Positions 8,328 through 16,298 of a stretch of DNA of 64,000 nt are shown here, piece after piece; the stretch's first letter is position 1; every line of letters begins with the position of its first letter. A program made the position numbers and the translations under genes. The stretch covers positions 77,157-141,156 of the forward strand of contig DIWM01000045.1 in the NCBI GenBank assembly GCA_002428485.1. Reading direction: 5' to 3'. The notes beneath the pieces are model-generated. The model saw only the letters and a program-made list of their open reading frames with translations, made no database searches and was not told the origin of the DNA. Source of the stretch: Deltaproteobacteria bacterium UBA6106 (GTDB lineage Bacteria; Desulfobacterota; Syntrophorhabdia; Syntrophorhabdales; Syntrophorhabdaceae).

Positions 8328-9338
8328 TCAAAATTGTGAGAGGAACCTGATATCGTTATAATAGAACTGCCTGATATCATCAATACCGTATCTGATCATC
8401 GCGACCCTCTCAACTCCCATTCCAAAAGCGAATCCCGTGATCTCCTCCTGGTCATAGCCGACGTTCCTGAATACCTGCGGGTGAACCATGCCGGAGCCGA
8501 TGATCTCGATCCAGCCGGTGTCCTTGCAGACCCTGCACCCGGTTCCGCCGCAGATGACGCACCCGATATCAACCTCCGCAGACGGTTCTGTGAATGGAAA
8601 ATAGCTCGGCCTGAAACGAAGCGGCGTGTCCTTGCCGAACATGTCCTGAACGAACATGCTGAGGATGCCCTTCAGGTCCGAGAACCTCACGTTCTTATCC
8701 ACCATAAGCCCTTCGACCTGGTGAAACATCGGGGTGTGCGAAATGTCATTATCGCACCGATAGACGGTGCCCGGTGCAATGATCTTCACCGGAGGAAGCT
8801 GCGACTCCATCACCCGTATCTGTACCGGTGACGTATGGGTCCTTAGCACAATGCCGTTCTGAATGTAAAACGTGTCCTGCATATCCCGCGCCGGATGGTC
8901 TGCCGGGATGTTGAGCGCCTCGAAGTTATAATACTCGAGCTCGATGTCGGGTCCTTCGGCGACAGAAAAACCGAGGGATGTAAAGATCCTGATCATTTCA
9001 TCGAGCGTCTGGGTAAGAGGATGTTTTTTCCCGGCCAGGGGCATCTTGCCGGGCATTGTGATGTCTATCCGTGATGCCGCCTCCCTTTTCTTCTTCTCCT
9101 CTTCACCATAGAAATCCTCCAGCTCCCGAAGCCTGCTCTCCGTACGCAGCTTGTGCGCATTGATCTCCTGGCCCGCTCCCTTACGTTCCCCTTTATCGAG
9201 GAGCTTGATATTTTCGATGTATTCAGAAAAGATGCCCTTCCTCCCGAGGAGGGATACCTTCGCCTTCCTGACATCGTCTATCGTTTTTATGGAGGATAGT
9301 TCTTTATCGACCCTGTTTTGTAAGACGCCAATATCCAA
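8328..9338 (-). CDS. pheS: Phenylalanyl-tRNA synthetase alpha subunit
   Basis: A 336-residue class II synthetase catalytic subunit: N-terminal coiled coil (about 1-85), then the catalytic core with motif 2 (HTSPVQIRVME; GTVYRCDNDISHTPMFHQVEG) and motif 3 (GFAFGMGVERVAMIRYGIDDIRQFY). A cysteine set CVICGGTGCRVC (about residues 260-271) sits where several bacterial PheS carry a zinc-binding or divergent loop. It pairs with PheT downstream. The start is a TTG at 9338, three bases after the rplT stop, with the AGGGTGA of the rplT end acting as ribosome site. Confidence 0.95.
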   Translation of the reverse strand: MDIGVLQNRVDKELSSIKTIDDVRKAKVSLLGRKGIFSEYIENIKLLDKGERKGAGQEINAHKLRTESRLRELEDFYGEEEKKKREAASRIDITMPGKMPLAGKKHPLTQTLDEMIRIFTSLGFSVAEGPDIELEYYNFEALNIPADHPARDMQDTFYIQNGIVLRTHTSPVQIRVMESQLPPVKIIAPGTVYRCDNDISHTPMFHQVEGLMVDKNVRFSDLKGILSMFVQDMFGKDTPLRFRPSYFPFTEPSAEVDIGCVICGGTGCRVCKDTGWIEIIGSGMVHPQVFRNVGYDQEEITGFAFGMGVERVAMIRYGIDDIRQFYYNDIRFLSQF

Positions 9339-9341
9339 GGA

Positions 9342-9707
9342 TCACCCTGCGCTAACCATTGCCTCTTTGACCTTTGCCACCACGGTCTCGAACCCGGACG
9401 GATCGTTTACCGCCATCTCGGCAAGAGACTTTCTGTCCAGCGCTATGTTGGCGACTTTCAGCCCATGGATGAACCTGCCGTAAGGGATGCCCTGCGCCCT
9501 GCAGGCCGCGTTGATCCTCACTATCCATAAGGACCTGAAATCCCTCTTCCTCTGTTTTCGCCCGGCGTAGGCATACTTGAGGGCCTTAAAAACAGCCCTT
9601 TTCGCGACGCTGTAAACATTCTTCCTGATCCCATACATGCCCCGCGCCAGCTTTAAAAGTTTTTTACGTCTTCTTCTTGCTTTAAATCCTCGTTTTGCCC
9701 TTGGCAT
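9342..9707 (-). CDS. rplT: 50S ribosomal protein L20
   Basis: A 121-residue, strongly basic protein matching L20 along its length, with the N-terminal MPRAKRGFKARRRRKKLLK extension and the RDFRSLWIVRINAACR core. It binds 23S rRNA early in 50S assembly and in several bacteria represses its own operon. Gene order infC-rpmI-rplT-pheS is conserved. It ends three bases before pheS. Confidence 0.97.
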   Translation of the reverse strand: MPRAKRGFKARRRRKKLLKLARGMYGIRKNVYSVAKRAVFKALKYAYAGRKQRKRDFRSLWIVRINAACRAQGIPYGRFIHGLKVANIALDRKSLAEMAVNDPSGFETVVAKVKEAMVSAG

Positions 9708-9728
9708 TTTACTGCACCTCTATTTTTC

Positions 9729-9926
9729 TTATGAGTATGGTAATAATGTCTTGATCCTCTTCAGATCTGAGGGATGAACAGTGTCAGATTTCGATAGCCT
9801 TCTTTTCATCTTCGGTGTTTTTGAGGAAAGAAGATGGCTGTGAAATGCCTTTGCCCTTTTCACTTTGCCTTTTGCTGTTATCTTAACCCGCTTCGCTAAT
9901 CCCCGGTGTGTTTTCATCTTCGGCAT
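9729..9926 (-). CDS. rpmI: 50S ribosomal protein L35
   Basis: A 65-residue basic protein with the L35 signature MPKMKTHRGLAKRVKITAKG and the conserved FHSHLLSSKT segment. It is a large-subunit ribosomal protein. It sits 11 bases downstream of infC and 21 bases upstream of rplT, as in most bacteria, with an AGGAGG-type ribosome site in the infC-rpmI gap. Confidence 0.97.
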   Translation of the reverse strand: MPKMKTHRGLAKRVKITAKGKVKRAKAFHSHLLSSKTPKMKRRLSKSDTVHPSDLKRIKTLLPYS

Positions 9927-9937
9927 ATCAACCTCCT

Positions 9938-10453
9938 TTACAGCGGGGCAAAAATCATCACGATATTCCTACCGTCAAATCTCAATTTCTGCTCCAGCGC
10001 CCCTGTATCTTTTGTTGACTCGATAACCTTCTGTGCAAGTTTTTCTCCCATATCTATATGGAGTACCTCCCTGCCCTTAAACATGATGATCACCTTGACC
10101 TTGTACCCGTCGCCGAGAAACTCTTTCATGTGCTTTACCTTGAACGCCAGATCATGTTCCTCGATCTTAAGGCCCAGCTTCATCTCTTTGATCTGAACCA
10201 CCGCCTGTTTTTTCTTTGCTTCATGCGCCTTCTTGGCAAGCTGGTATTTGAACTTGCCATAATCCATGATCTTGCAAACCGGCGGGTTTGTTTTTGGAGA
10301 AACCTCCACGAGGTCAAGCTCCTGTTCCCTCGCCATCCTGAGGGCTTCAACTGTCGCAACAACACCTAATTGTTTCCCGCTGTCATCAATGAGCCGAACC
10401 TCTCTGACGCGTATCTTCTCATTGATATTGATGTCTTTGGTATCCTTTCCTAT
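9938..10453 (-). CDS. infC: Translation initiation factor IF-3 (probable ATA start)
   Basis: IF-3 of about 171 residues: N-terminal domain with INEKIRVREVRLID, basic linker rich in KKK and C-terminal domain with FKGREVLHIDMG. It binds the 30S subunit and controls start-codon fidelity. A GTG at 10,462 is in frame but overlaps the AGGAGG ribosome site itself, so it is a poor start. The ATA at 10,453-10,451 lies exactly eight bases after that AGGAGG and five bases after the thrS stop. Rare initiation codons are known for infC (AUU in Escherichia coli, AUC in Myxococcus dsg) and permit autoregulation by IF-3. I therefore prefer ATA; the protein would differ by three residues from the GTG version. 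Confidence 0.93.
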   Translation of the reverse strand: MGKDTKDININEKIRVREVRLIDDSGKQLGVVATVEALRMAREQELDLVEVSPKTNPPVCKIMDYGKFKYQLAKKAHEAKKKQAVVQIKEMKLGLKIEEHDLAFKVKHMKEFLGDGYKVKVIIMFKGREVLHIDMGEKLAQKVIESTKDTGALEQKLRFDGRNIVMIFAPL

Positions 10454-10458
10454 AGGGC

Positions 10459-12195
10459 TCACCTCCTGAGTGTATTATCCTCTTTGATCCTGCTTATGAG
10501 GTCCTGTATCGTGATATCCTTCAACTCGCTGCCGTCTCTCATTCTGACGGTAACGGATCCTTTCTCCATCTCCTTCTTGCCGGCAATGACCAGATAGGGG
10601 ACCTTCTTTACAACGCCCTCCCGTATCTTGAGGCTCAGCTTTTCATTCCTCGAATCAACCTCCACCCTGATGTCTTCGCGTACCATGGCGTCACGGAGTT
10701 CCCTTACGTACGGTTCCTGATCATCGGTGATGTTCATGATTATTACCTGCGTAGGCGACAGCCAGACCGGGAAGCGCCCCCCGTAGTGTTCAATGAGGAC
10801 GCCGATAAACCGTTCAATGGCCCCAAGGACAACCCTGTGGAGCATGACGGGCCTCTTCCTCTTCCCATCGCTGTCCGTGTAGTGGAGGTCAAAGCGCTCG
10901 GGAAGGGCAAAGTCGCACTGTATCGTGGCGCACTGCCATTTTCTTCCGATGGCGTCTTTCAGCTTTACGTCAATCTTGGGCCCGTAGAACGCCCCGTCAC
11001 CCTCGTTTATCTCATAGGGAAGCTTCTGGTCATCGAGGACTTCTTTTAATGCCTTTTCCGCCTTCTCCCAATCCTCGTCCGTGCCTATTGACTTTTCAGG
11101 CCGCGTGCTTATCTCCATTTCATAATCGAAGCCGAAGATGCCCATCACATCCTGGACAAATCGAATGATGCCCAGTATCTCCTGGTGAAGCTGGTCGGGA
11201 CGGAGGAAGATGTGGGCATCGTCCTGGGTAAACTCACGTACCCTCATGAGGCCGTGAAGGACGCCCGATTTCTCATGGCGCGACACGGTGCCGAGCTCAA
11301 AGTAGCGGATCGGGAGGTCCCTGTAGCTCCGGACCTTGGAATTGTATACCATGATATGGGAGAGGCAGTTCATGGGCTTGATGCCGTAATCCACTTCATC
11401 TATCTTTGTAAAATACATGAAATCCCTGTAGTTATCTAAATGGCCGGACCGCTTCCACATGTCGAGCTTCAGGATGTGCGGGCCTGTCACGAACTGATAG
11501 CCTCTCTTCAGGTGCTCTTTTCTCTCGAAATCTTCGAGGAGATAACGGAGCAGCGCGCCGTTCGGGTGGTATATGACGAGCCCTGCGCCGACCTCATCGG
11601 AGATGCTGAAAAGCTCGAGCTCCTTGCCAAGCTTGCGGTGGTCTCTCTTCTTTACCTCTTCAAGGAAATTGAGGTATTTGTTGAGTGATTCTTCATCAGG
11701 GAAGGCTGTCCCGTAGATCCTGGTGAGCATTTTGTTCTTCTCGTCGCCCCTCCAGTACGCGCCGGCAAGGCTTAAAAGCTTGAATGCCTTTATCTTTCCC
11801 GTTGATGGAAGGTGCGGCCCCCTGCAAAGGTCCGTGAAAGAACCCTGGACGTAGGTGTTTACTTCAGGGTCATCGATCGATTCCAGCAGTTCCACCTTGT
11901 ATGTTTCACCCATTTTCCTGAACATATCCATGGCCTCGTCTCTTTTCAGGACCCTTTTTTCAACAGGGATGTCCTTTTTGACGAGCTCCTTCATCTTTGC
12001 CTCTATCTTCGGCAGGTCCTCTTCAGTAAAGCCCGGTTCGTAGTCAAAATCGTAATAAAAACCATTCTCTATGGACGGTCCTATTGCCACTTTGACCCCC
12101 GGGAAAAGCTCCCGTACGGCCTGTGCCATGAGGTGAGAGGTGCTGTGGCGCAGCATCTCAAGGTCTTCTGTGGTGTGCGTTTCCTTATCCTGCAT
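10459..12195 (-). CDS. thrS: Threonyl-tRNA synthetase, short form without TGS domain
   Basis: A 578-residue class II synthetase. It begins almost directly with the editing domain (HSTSHLMAQAV, residues about 17-27; second editing motif DLCRGPHLPSTG) and continues through the catalytic core (motif 2 ELGTVSRHEKSGVLHGLMRVREFTQDDAHIF, shown only in part; motif 3 VVLGAIERFIGVLIEHYGG) and the C-terminal anticodon-binding domain. The N-terminal TGS domain of about 60 residues found in the Escherichia coli enzyme (642 residues) is absent, and the upstream bases do not encode it in any frame I read. The ATG has no clear ribosome site. It heads the infC-rpmI-rplT-pheST operon, and its last codons AGG AGG form the infC ribosome site. 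Confidence 0.95.
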   Translation of the reverse strand: MQDKETHTTEDLEMLRHSTSHLMAQAVRELFPGVKVAIGPSIENGFYYDFDYEPGFTEEDLPKIEAKMKELVKKDIPVEKRVLKRDEAMDMFRKMGETYKVELLESIDDPEVNTYVQGSFTDLCRGPHLPSTGKIKAFKLLSLAGAYWRGDEKNKMLTRIYGTAFPDEESLNKYLNFLEEVKKRDHRKLGKELELFSISDEVGAGLVIYHPNGALLRYLLEDFERKEHLKRGYQFVTGPHILKLDMWKRSGHLDNYRDFMYFTKIDEVDYGIKPMNCLSHIMVYNSKVRSYRDLPIRYFELGTVSRHEKSGVLHGLMRVREFTQDDAHIFLRPDQLHQEILGIIRFVQDVMGIFGFDYEMEISTRPEKSIGTDEDWEKAEKALKEVLDDQKLPYEINEGDGAFYGPKIDVKLKDAIGRKWQCATIQCDFALPERFDLHYTDSDGKRKRPVMLHRVVLGAIERFIGVLIEHYGGRFPVWLSPTQVIIMNITDDQEPYVRELRDAMVREDIRVEVDSRNEKLSLKIREGVVKKVPYLVIAGKKEMEKGSVTVRMRDGSELKDITIQDLISRIKEDNTLRR

Positions 12196-12242
12196 AGCTA
12201 TTTCAATTTACCACTTTAAGAACATTCTCCAAACAAGAAGAT

Positions 12243-12273
12243 ATTATTACCATTTTTATCTTTCCCTTGTCAA
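12243..12273 (-). promoter_or_regulatory. thrS: Candidate promoter of the thrS operon
   Basis: Reading the minus strand, TTGACA (12,273-12,268) is followed after 19 bases by AATAAT (12,248-12,243), five of six matches to the -10 consensus, within a very AT-rich tract. Spacing is two bases longer than ideal. It lies about 50 bases upstream of the thrS ATG. Confidence 0.4.
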
Positions 12274-12353
12274 TTCTTATAGTTAAAAAAAAAGAATGAA
12301 TTTTTTAATTCCGGATCTTCCTTAAGGATGAGCATCGGTATCAGGCTTCTCTC

Positions 12354-12484
12354 GTAGCAAACCGTCGTGAGGGGGAAACCAGCTCATGGCTGATAGCTCA
12401 TAGCGAACTCGATACTCGATGATCGATTATCGATAATCGATGCTGATGAGCTCTTGAGCCATGAGCTATGAACTATGAGCCGCC
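12354..12484. repeat. Composite intergenic repeat (families A, B and C)
   Basis: Between thrS and the ferritin-like gene, three repeat types are nested. A family B piece (TAGCAAACCGTCGTGAGG) comes first. Then family A arms (AGCTCATGGCTGATAGCTC on the left, CCATGAGCTATGAACTATG on the right) flank a family C core, CGATACTCGATGATCGATTA followed by TCGATAATCGATG. The two A arms are reverse complements of each other, so the unit could fold as a long hairpin with the C core near its tip. No gene is visible in the stretch. Confidence 0.8.
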
Positions 12485-12520
12485 TTTCATTGCGTGGTTG
12501 CGGGCAACCTCCCGGGAATG

Positions 12521-12985
12521 TTATCCGCCCTCTAATTGAGGAAAGGCAGTATTGGAGTAGAGGTACTCCACCTTTTCCTTATGCTTCAGTTCCTCGTTGG
12601 CCATACGCAGGAGCATTGTTTTTATCTCGCCATCAGCATGCTCCCCGGCGAGGGCCGTATAAAAATTGTACGAATTGGTTTCCCTGTGTGCGGCGACGAG
12701 ATATACATCCTTGCTCTCCATATCTTTTGTGATGTCAGGTTTTTCGAGGTATTCCGCTATTTTGTAGTTCACGACGCTGCTCATGCGAAGACCGCTTGCA
12801 CCGTATTGTCCGTTTTTGTAGTTGACGAGGAATTCCTTATGCCTTTTTTCTTCATCTGCGAGAAATTTGAGGGTCTCTTTCGCCTCTTTGTCCTCAATCT
12901 TTTTGTAAATATCCGTGTAGAACGCGAATGCCTCTTCTTCTCTTCTGATCGCCAGGTCGACAACGTCTTCCAGTCTTTTTTCCAT
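12521..12985 (-). CDS. Rubrerythrin-like ferritin-superfamily diiron protein
   Basis: A 154-residue four-helix protein with the paired diiron motifs of rubrerythrins: EEEAFAFYTDIY and ADEEKRHKEF in the first half, HRETNSYNFY and NEELKHKEKVEYLY in the second. It has no C-terminal rubredoxin domain, so it is the short rubrerythrin-like form. Such proteins reduce peroxide or handle iron in anaerobes (family knowledge); which applies here cannot be told. It is preceded by a GGAGG ribosome site and is not clearly in an operon: helicase genes follow 52 bases away in the opposite direction of the coordinate axis but on the same strand. Confidence 0.85.
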   Translation of the reverse strand: MEKRLEDVVDLAIRREEEAFAFYTDIYKKIEDKEAKETLKFLADEEKRHKEFLVNYKNGQYGASGLRMSSVVNYKIAEYLEKPDITKDMESKDVYLVAAHRETNSYNFYTALAGEHADGEIKTMLLRMANEELKHKEKVEYLYSNTAFPQLEGG

Positions 12986-13037
12986 TCTTCACCTCCGTAT
13001 TTGTTTAATAATACTTTAAGAAGGCCGCGTCAATAGC

Positions 13038-14777
13038 CTAAAACAACTTCATCTGCTTTTGATGGCGTTTCTTTGCCTTATCAGGGACCGTTATCGTGCG
13101 TGTGAACGCCCCCGGTATTTCCCTGACAAATGGTGACGGCTGTGGGTTCGTTTTTTTACCGTAGAGGAACCTGCTGCGTGCATGGAGGAGGAAAAGTTCC
13201 TCTTTTGCCCTCGTCATGCCAACATAGAAAAGCCTCCTTTCTTCTTCCGCGTCATCATGCCCGTCCCGGAGGTAAGGTATCAACCCGTCCTCTGTCCCTG
13301 CGATGAACACGACCTTGAACTCAAGCCCCTTTGCCATGTGGAGGGTCATGAGGGCAACGGAATCTGCTTTTGGATCAAAGTCGTCGGAGGGCAGAAGAAG
13401 CCGCACCATTTTCATGGCATCATTAAAGTTTTGTACGGTGGAGGCATCGTTGGAGGGGATGATGCTCATGAGGAGCCGGCAGAGGAGGTTATCGTCTTCG
13501 ACGCCAAGCTCGTTGAGCGCGCGCCTGATAAGCTCTTCCATGGAGAACGCTTTCTCAAGCTTCTCCTTATCTATGTTCGCCGCACGCCCCTTCAGGGTTT
13601 CGATACTATCTGAAAATGTTCTTTCCTCCGAAAGGCGCCGGCTACCGATCACCTGGAAGGGGATCCCTGATGCCCGGAAAACCTCTTTGATAATCTCTGC
13701 CTGCGCATTTGTCCTGTAGATCACGGCAAAATCAGAAAAGCTGTACGCGCTGTCAGGGTAATCCTGCCGATGCGGCTCGTTCATCAGCCAATAGTGGCTT
13801 GTGCCGCCGATCCTCGCCTCGATCTCACTGACGACCAGTGCGGCCTCTGCGCGCTCGTCGGGCACAGAGGCAACGGTGATCGGCGCACCGCCTTCCCTGA
13901 CGGGACAGACCGTCCGTGCGATCCTGCGCGCATTATTCTGTATCATCATATCAGAGGCGTTGACTATGGTGGCCGTTGAACGGTAATTATGCGACAGGGT
14001 AATCCTCCCTGCGCCCTGAAAATCATTCTCAAAATTGAGAAAGTTTGTCACATCGGCGCCCCGGAAGGCGTATATCGCCTGGTCGGCATCGCCGACAACG
14101 CAGATATTGCCGCTATCTCCCGCAAAAAGCCTTAAGAGCCTGTATTGGGCGGGATTGATGTCCTGGTACTCATCGACGATGATATATCTGAACCGGTCCC
14201 TGTATCCCTGGAGAATGGAAGCATCGCGTAACATCCCGATAGGCTTGAGGATAAGATCGTCGAGATCGAAGGCGTTATTTTCGAGAAGCGCTGCCTGGTA
14301 TTGATCGTAGACGGCCCGTGTTTCTTCGTCTCCGTCCTCAAGGAAATTTTTTATCCGTGATATTGTTTCGGCTGTCTCGTTGGCCTTCCTTCCATGAGCC
14401 TTATCCTTAAGAATGGCCCTTAAAAGATCGACCTGATCGCTTCTTGTGCAGATCACAAAGTCATGGGGCGTATTGTCGCGGACGATCTGAAGCCCCATCA
14501 TGTGAAATGTGCCGATAAACGCCTTCGCTGCATCTTTTCCAGGCAGCGTGACGGTACGTTCGCGCATCTCCTGCGCCGCGCGGTTGGTGAACGTCACGGC
14601 GAGGATATGTTCCGGTCTTATCCCTTGATGTATAAGATAAGCTATCCTCCTGACGATCGTCAGCGTTTTGCCTGTCCCTGGACCCGCAACGACCATCAGA
14701 GGGCCATCGGCGGCCGTGACCGCCACCCTCTGCGACTCGTTCAGACCGTCCAGTATACGCGCTTCAGCGTTCGTCAT
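13038..14777 (-). CDS. UvrD/PcrA-family superfamily 1 helicase (short)
   Basis: A 579-residue SF1A helicase with all core motifs in order: Walker A AGPGTGKT (about residue 33), TFTNRAAQEMRER, DEYQDINPAQ, GDADQAIYAFRGAD, LSHNYRST, LHMAKGLEFKVVFIAG and EERRLFYVGMTRAKE. It is about 140 residues shorter than typical PcrA/UvrD, with a reduced C-terminal part. It unwinds DNA with 3'-5' polarity (family knowledge). The gene starts six bases after the endonuclease-Q-like gene on the same strand, so the two are almost certainly co-transcribed and may act in one repair reaction. Confidence 0.92.
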   Translation of the reverse strand: MTNAEARILDGLNESQRVAVTAADGPLMVVAGPGTGKTLTIVRRIAYLIHQGIRPEHILAVTFTNRAAQEMRERTVTLPGKDAAKAFIGTFHMMGLQIVRDNTPHDFVICTRSDQVDLLRAILKDKAHGRKANETAETISRIKNFLEDGDEETRAVYDQYQAALLENNAFDLDDLILKPIGMLRDASILQGYRDRFRYIIVDEYQDINPAQYRLLRLFAGDSGNICVVGDADQAIYAFRGADVTNFLNFENDFQGAGRITLSHNYRSTATIVNASDMMIQNNARRIARTVCPVREGGAPITVASVPDERAEAALVVSEIEARIGGTSHYWLMNEPHRQDYPDSAYSFSDFAVIYRTNAQAEIIKEVFRASGIPFQVIGSRRLSEERTFSDSIETLKGRAANIDKEKLEKAFSMEELIRRALNELGVEDDNLLCRLLMSIIPSNDASTVQNFNDAMKMVRLLLPSDDFDPKADSVALMTLHMAKGLEFKVVFIAGTEDGLIPYLRDGHDDAEEERRLFYVGMTRAKEELFLLHARSRFLYGKKTNPQPSPFVREIPGAFTRTITVPDKAKKRHQKQMKLF

Positions 14778-14783
14778 ACTTCT

Positions 14784-16055
14784 TTAGAAGAGCATTGTCT
14801 GGCCTTTGATCTGCTTTCGTTCCTCAACTTCGAATATCCTGATCTTGCCGTACTCGCCGTCAAATCCTGGAACGATATTGACCTTTCCATCGCGTACCCT
14901 CGATATCGCCTCTCGTATCAGCGGAGAGCCCGCCCTTTCGATGTCAGGAAGCGGCGCGTCCATGAGAATCCTGAATTCGTTGCCAAGCTCGTAGATGAGT
15001 TTGAGGTATTCCCTTTCCACTTTCTTACTTGCGACACCTGTGCCGTGGGTTTCAGCGATGATCTCGGGCAGCGGGATGAGGGAGTGAAAGGGCTTTGCGC
15101 CATCGGGCTTAAAACCGTGCGCCCTGTCAGCAAGCTTCTCGACCCTGTGCAGCACCCCGACGGTCACCTTTTTTCCGCAGGCGGGGCAGAGGTAATCATT
15201 TTTTATTGTTTCACCGGGGGCAAGGTTGACGCCGCATGCCCTGTGGCCGTCGTAGTGGTATTTTCCTTCCTCGGGGAAAAATTCTATGGTGCCGAGAAAA
15301 CCGTCTCCGGTCTCGATCGCCTTCTTTATTGATTCGTACGAGATGTCGGCATCGAGGATGTTCGCCTCCCTTCCCATCTTTGCGGGTGAGTGGGCGTCCG
15401 AGTTCGATACAAGCGTCAGCCTGTCGAGGGCGGAGAGGCGCCAGTTCATTGCCGGGTCAGAGGAAAGACCTGTCTCAATGGCCCTGATACGGGGGGTAAG
15501 GTCTTCGAAGCACTCCTCGAGGGAGTCAAAGCCCGATACGGCGCCGAGGACCGAGAAATGGGGCGTCCACACGTGCGCCGGAACGAAAAGCGCCTGCGGG
15601 CATGCATCAAGGACGATCCTCAAAAGTTCTTTTGCGTCGAGCCCGAGTATAGGCCTTCCATCAGCGTTCAGGTTCCCTATCTTCGACAGTGCAAGGTTCA
15701 GTTTCAGGGCATCGGAGATCTGCGGGACAAAGATGACGGAATGAACCTTTCTGGTCCTCCCGTTCTTGCTGTATATGGTACTGATCTCAGAAGAAAGCAC
15801 GAAGAAGACGTCGGCCCTGCAGGATGCGGGGATATCGTCGGCCTCGAATTCTCTTTTGAGCCTCAACAATCCATCCCCTGTCGGTTCGGTTTTTTCGTTG
15901 AGTTCCGTAAGCCATGCGGGATGGGTAAAATCGCCCGTGCCGGCCACGGTAATCCCCTTTATCTGAGCCCACTTCCACAGCGCCTCTGGGACCATGTCCT
16001 TGCTCGTTGCCCGGGAATAACTGGAATGGATATGGAGATCAGCGATGAACCGCAT
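14784..16055 (-). CDS. Endonuclease Q-like PHP-domain nuclease
   Basis: A 423-residue protein that opens with the PHP metal-binding signature DLHIHSSYSRATS and continues with GTGDFTHPAWL, SSEIS and NSDAHSPAKMGREAN, matching the EndoQ family. A zinc-binding module (CGVN then CPACGKK, about residues 265-295) and a C-terminal region follow. EndoQ enzymes cut DNA 5' to deaminated bases (uracil, hypoxanthine) and abasic sites; they are best known in Thermococcales, with some bacterial members. An in-frame extension of 14 residues exists upstream, but the PHP motif normally starts right at the N terminus, so the ATG at 16,055 is used. It has no ribosome site; a candidate TTGACT/TATACA promoter lies so close that a leaderless mRNA is possible. 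A helicase follows directly. Confidence 0.85.
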   Translation of the reverse strand: MRFIADLHIHSSYSRATSKDMVPEALWKWAQIKGITVAGTGDFTHPAWLTELNEKTEPTGDGLLRLKREFEADDIPASCRADVFFVLSSEISTIYSKNGRTRKVHSVIFVPQISDALKLNLALSKIGNLNADGRPILGLDAKELLRIVLDACPQALFVPAHVWTPHFSVLGAVSGFDSLEECFEDLTPRIRAIETGLSSDPAMNWRLSALDRLTLVSNSDAHSPAKMGREANILDADISYESIKKAIETGDGFLGTIEFFPEEGKYHYDGHRACGVNLAPGETIKNDYLCPACGKKVTVGVLHRVEKLADRAHGFKPDGAKPFHSLIPLPEIIAETHGTGVASKKVEREYLKLIYELGNEFRILMDAPLPDIERAGSPLIREAISRVRDGKVNIVPGFDGEYGKIRIFEVEERKQIKGQTMLF

Positions 16056-16106
16056 GGACAATTTGTATAGCATGGGCAATAGTAAGTCAAGGGGCAAATT
16101 AAGACC

Positions 16107-16195
16107 GGCTCATAGCTGATAGCTCATAGCTGATGGCAAAAACGAACCGGGTTGTTGCTTCTGCTATGAGCCATGAGCTATGAACTATGAGCCGC
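16107..16195. repeat. Family A inverted repeat
   Basis: Left arm GGCTCATAGCTGATAGCTC and right arm GCTATGAGCCATGAGCTATG are near-perfect reverse complements, separated by about 30 unique bases. The right arm (16,163-16,195) repeats the one at 12,451-12,483 almost base for base. The unit sits between the divergent EndoQ and TauE genes. Confidence 0.8.
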
Positions 16196-16298
16196 TTTTC
16201 TCTCGATATACGGTTTCAGGTATCCGTTCCTGGATTACCTTCTGTCTATATGGTATAGTGGAGACTCATTTATTCTAAAAGGGATATTAAATAGAACA

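Noticed and set aside
9938..10462. GTG 10,462 as infC start
   Set aside because: It overlaps the AGGAGG ribosome site itself; the ATA nine bases later has ideal spacing. Kept as an alternative because only three residues differ.
12354..12484. CRISPR array
   Set aside because: The repeats are inverted, of uneven length and without regular spacers, and no cas genes are present.
14463..15332. 289-residue plus-strand frame over the helicase and EndoQ genes
   Set aside because: It is antisense to two clearly recognised genes and has no family features or ribosome site.
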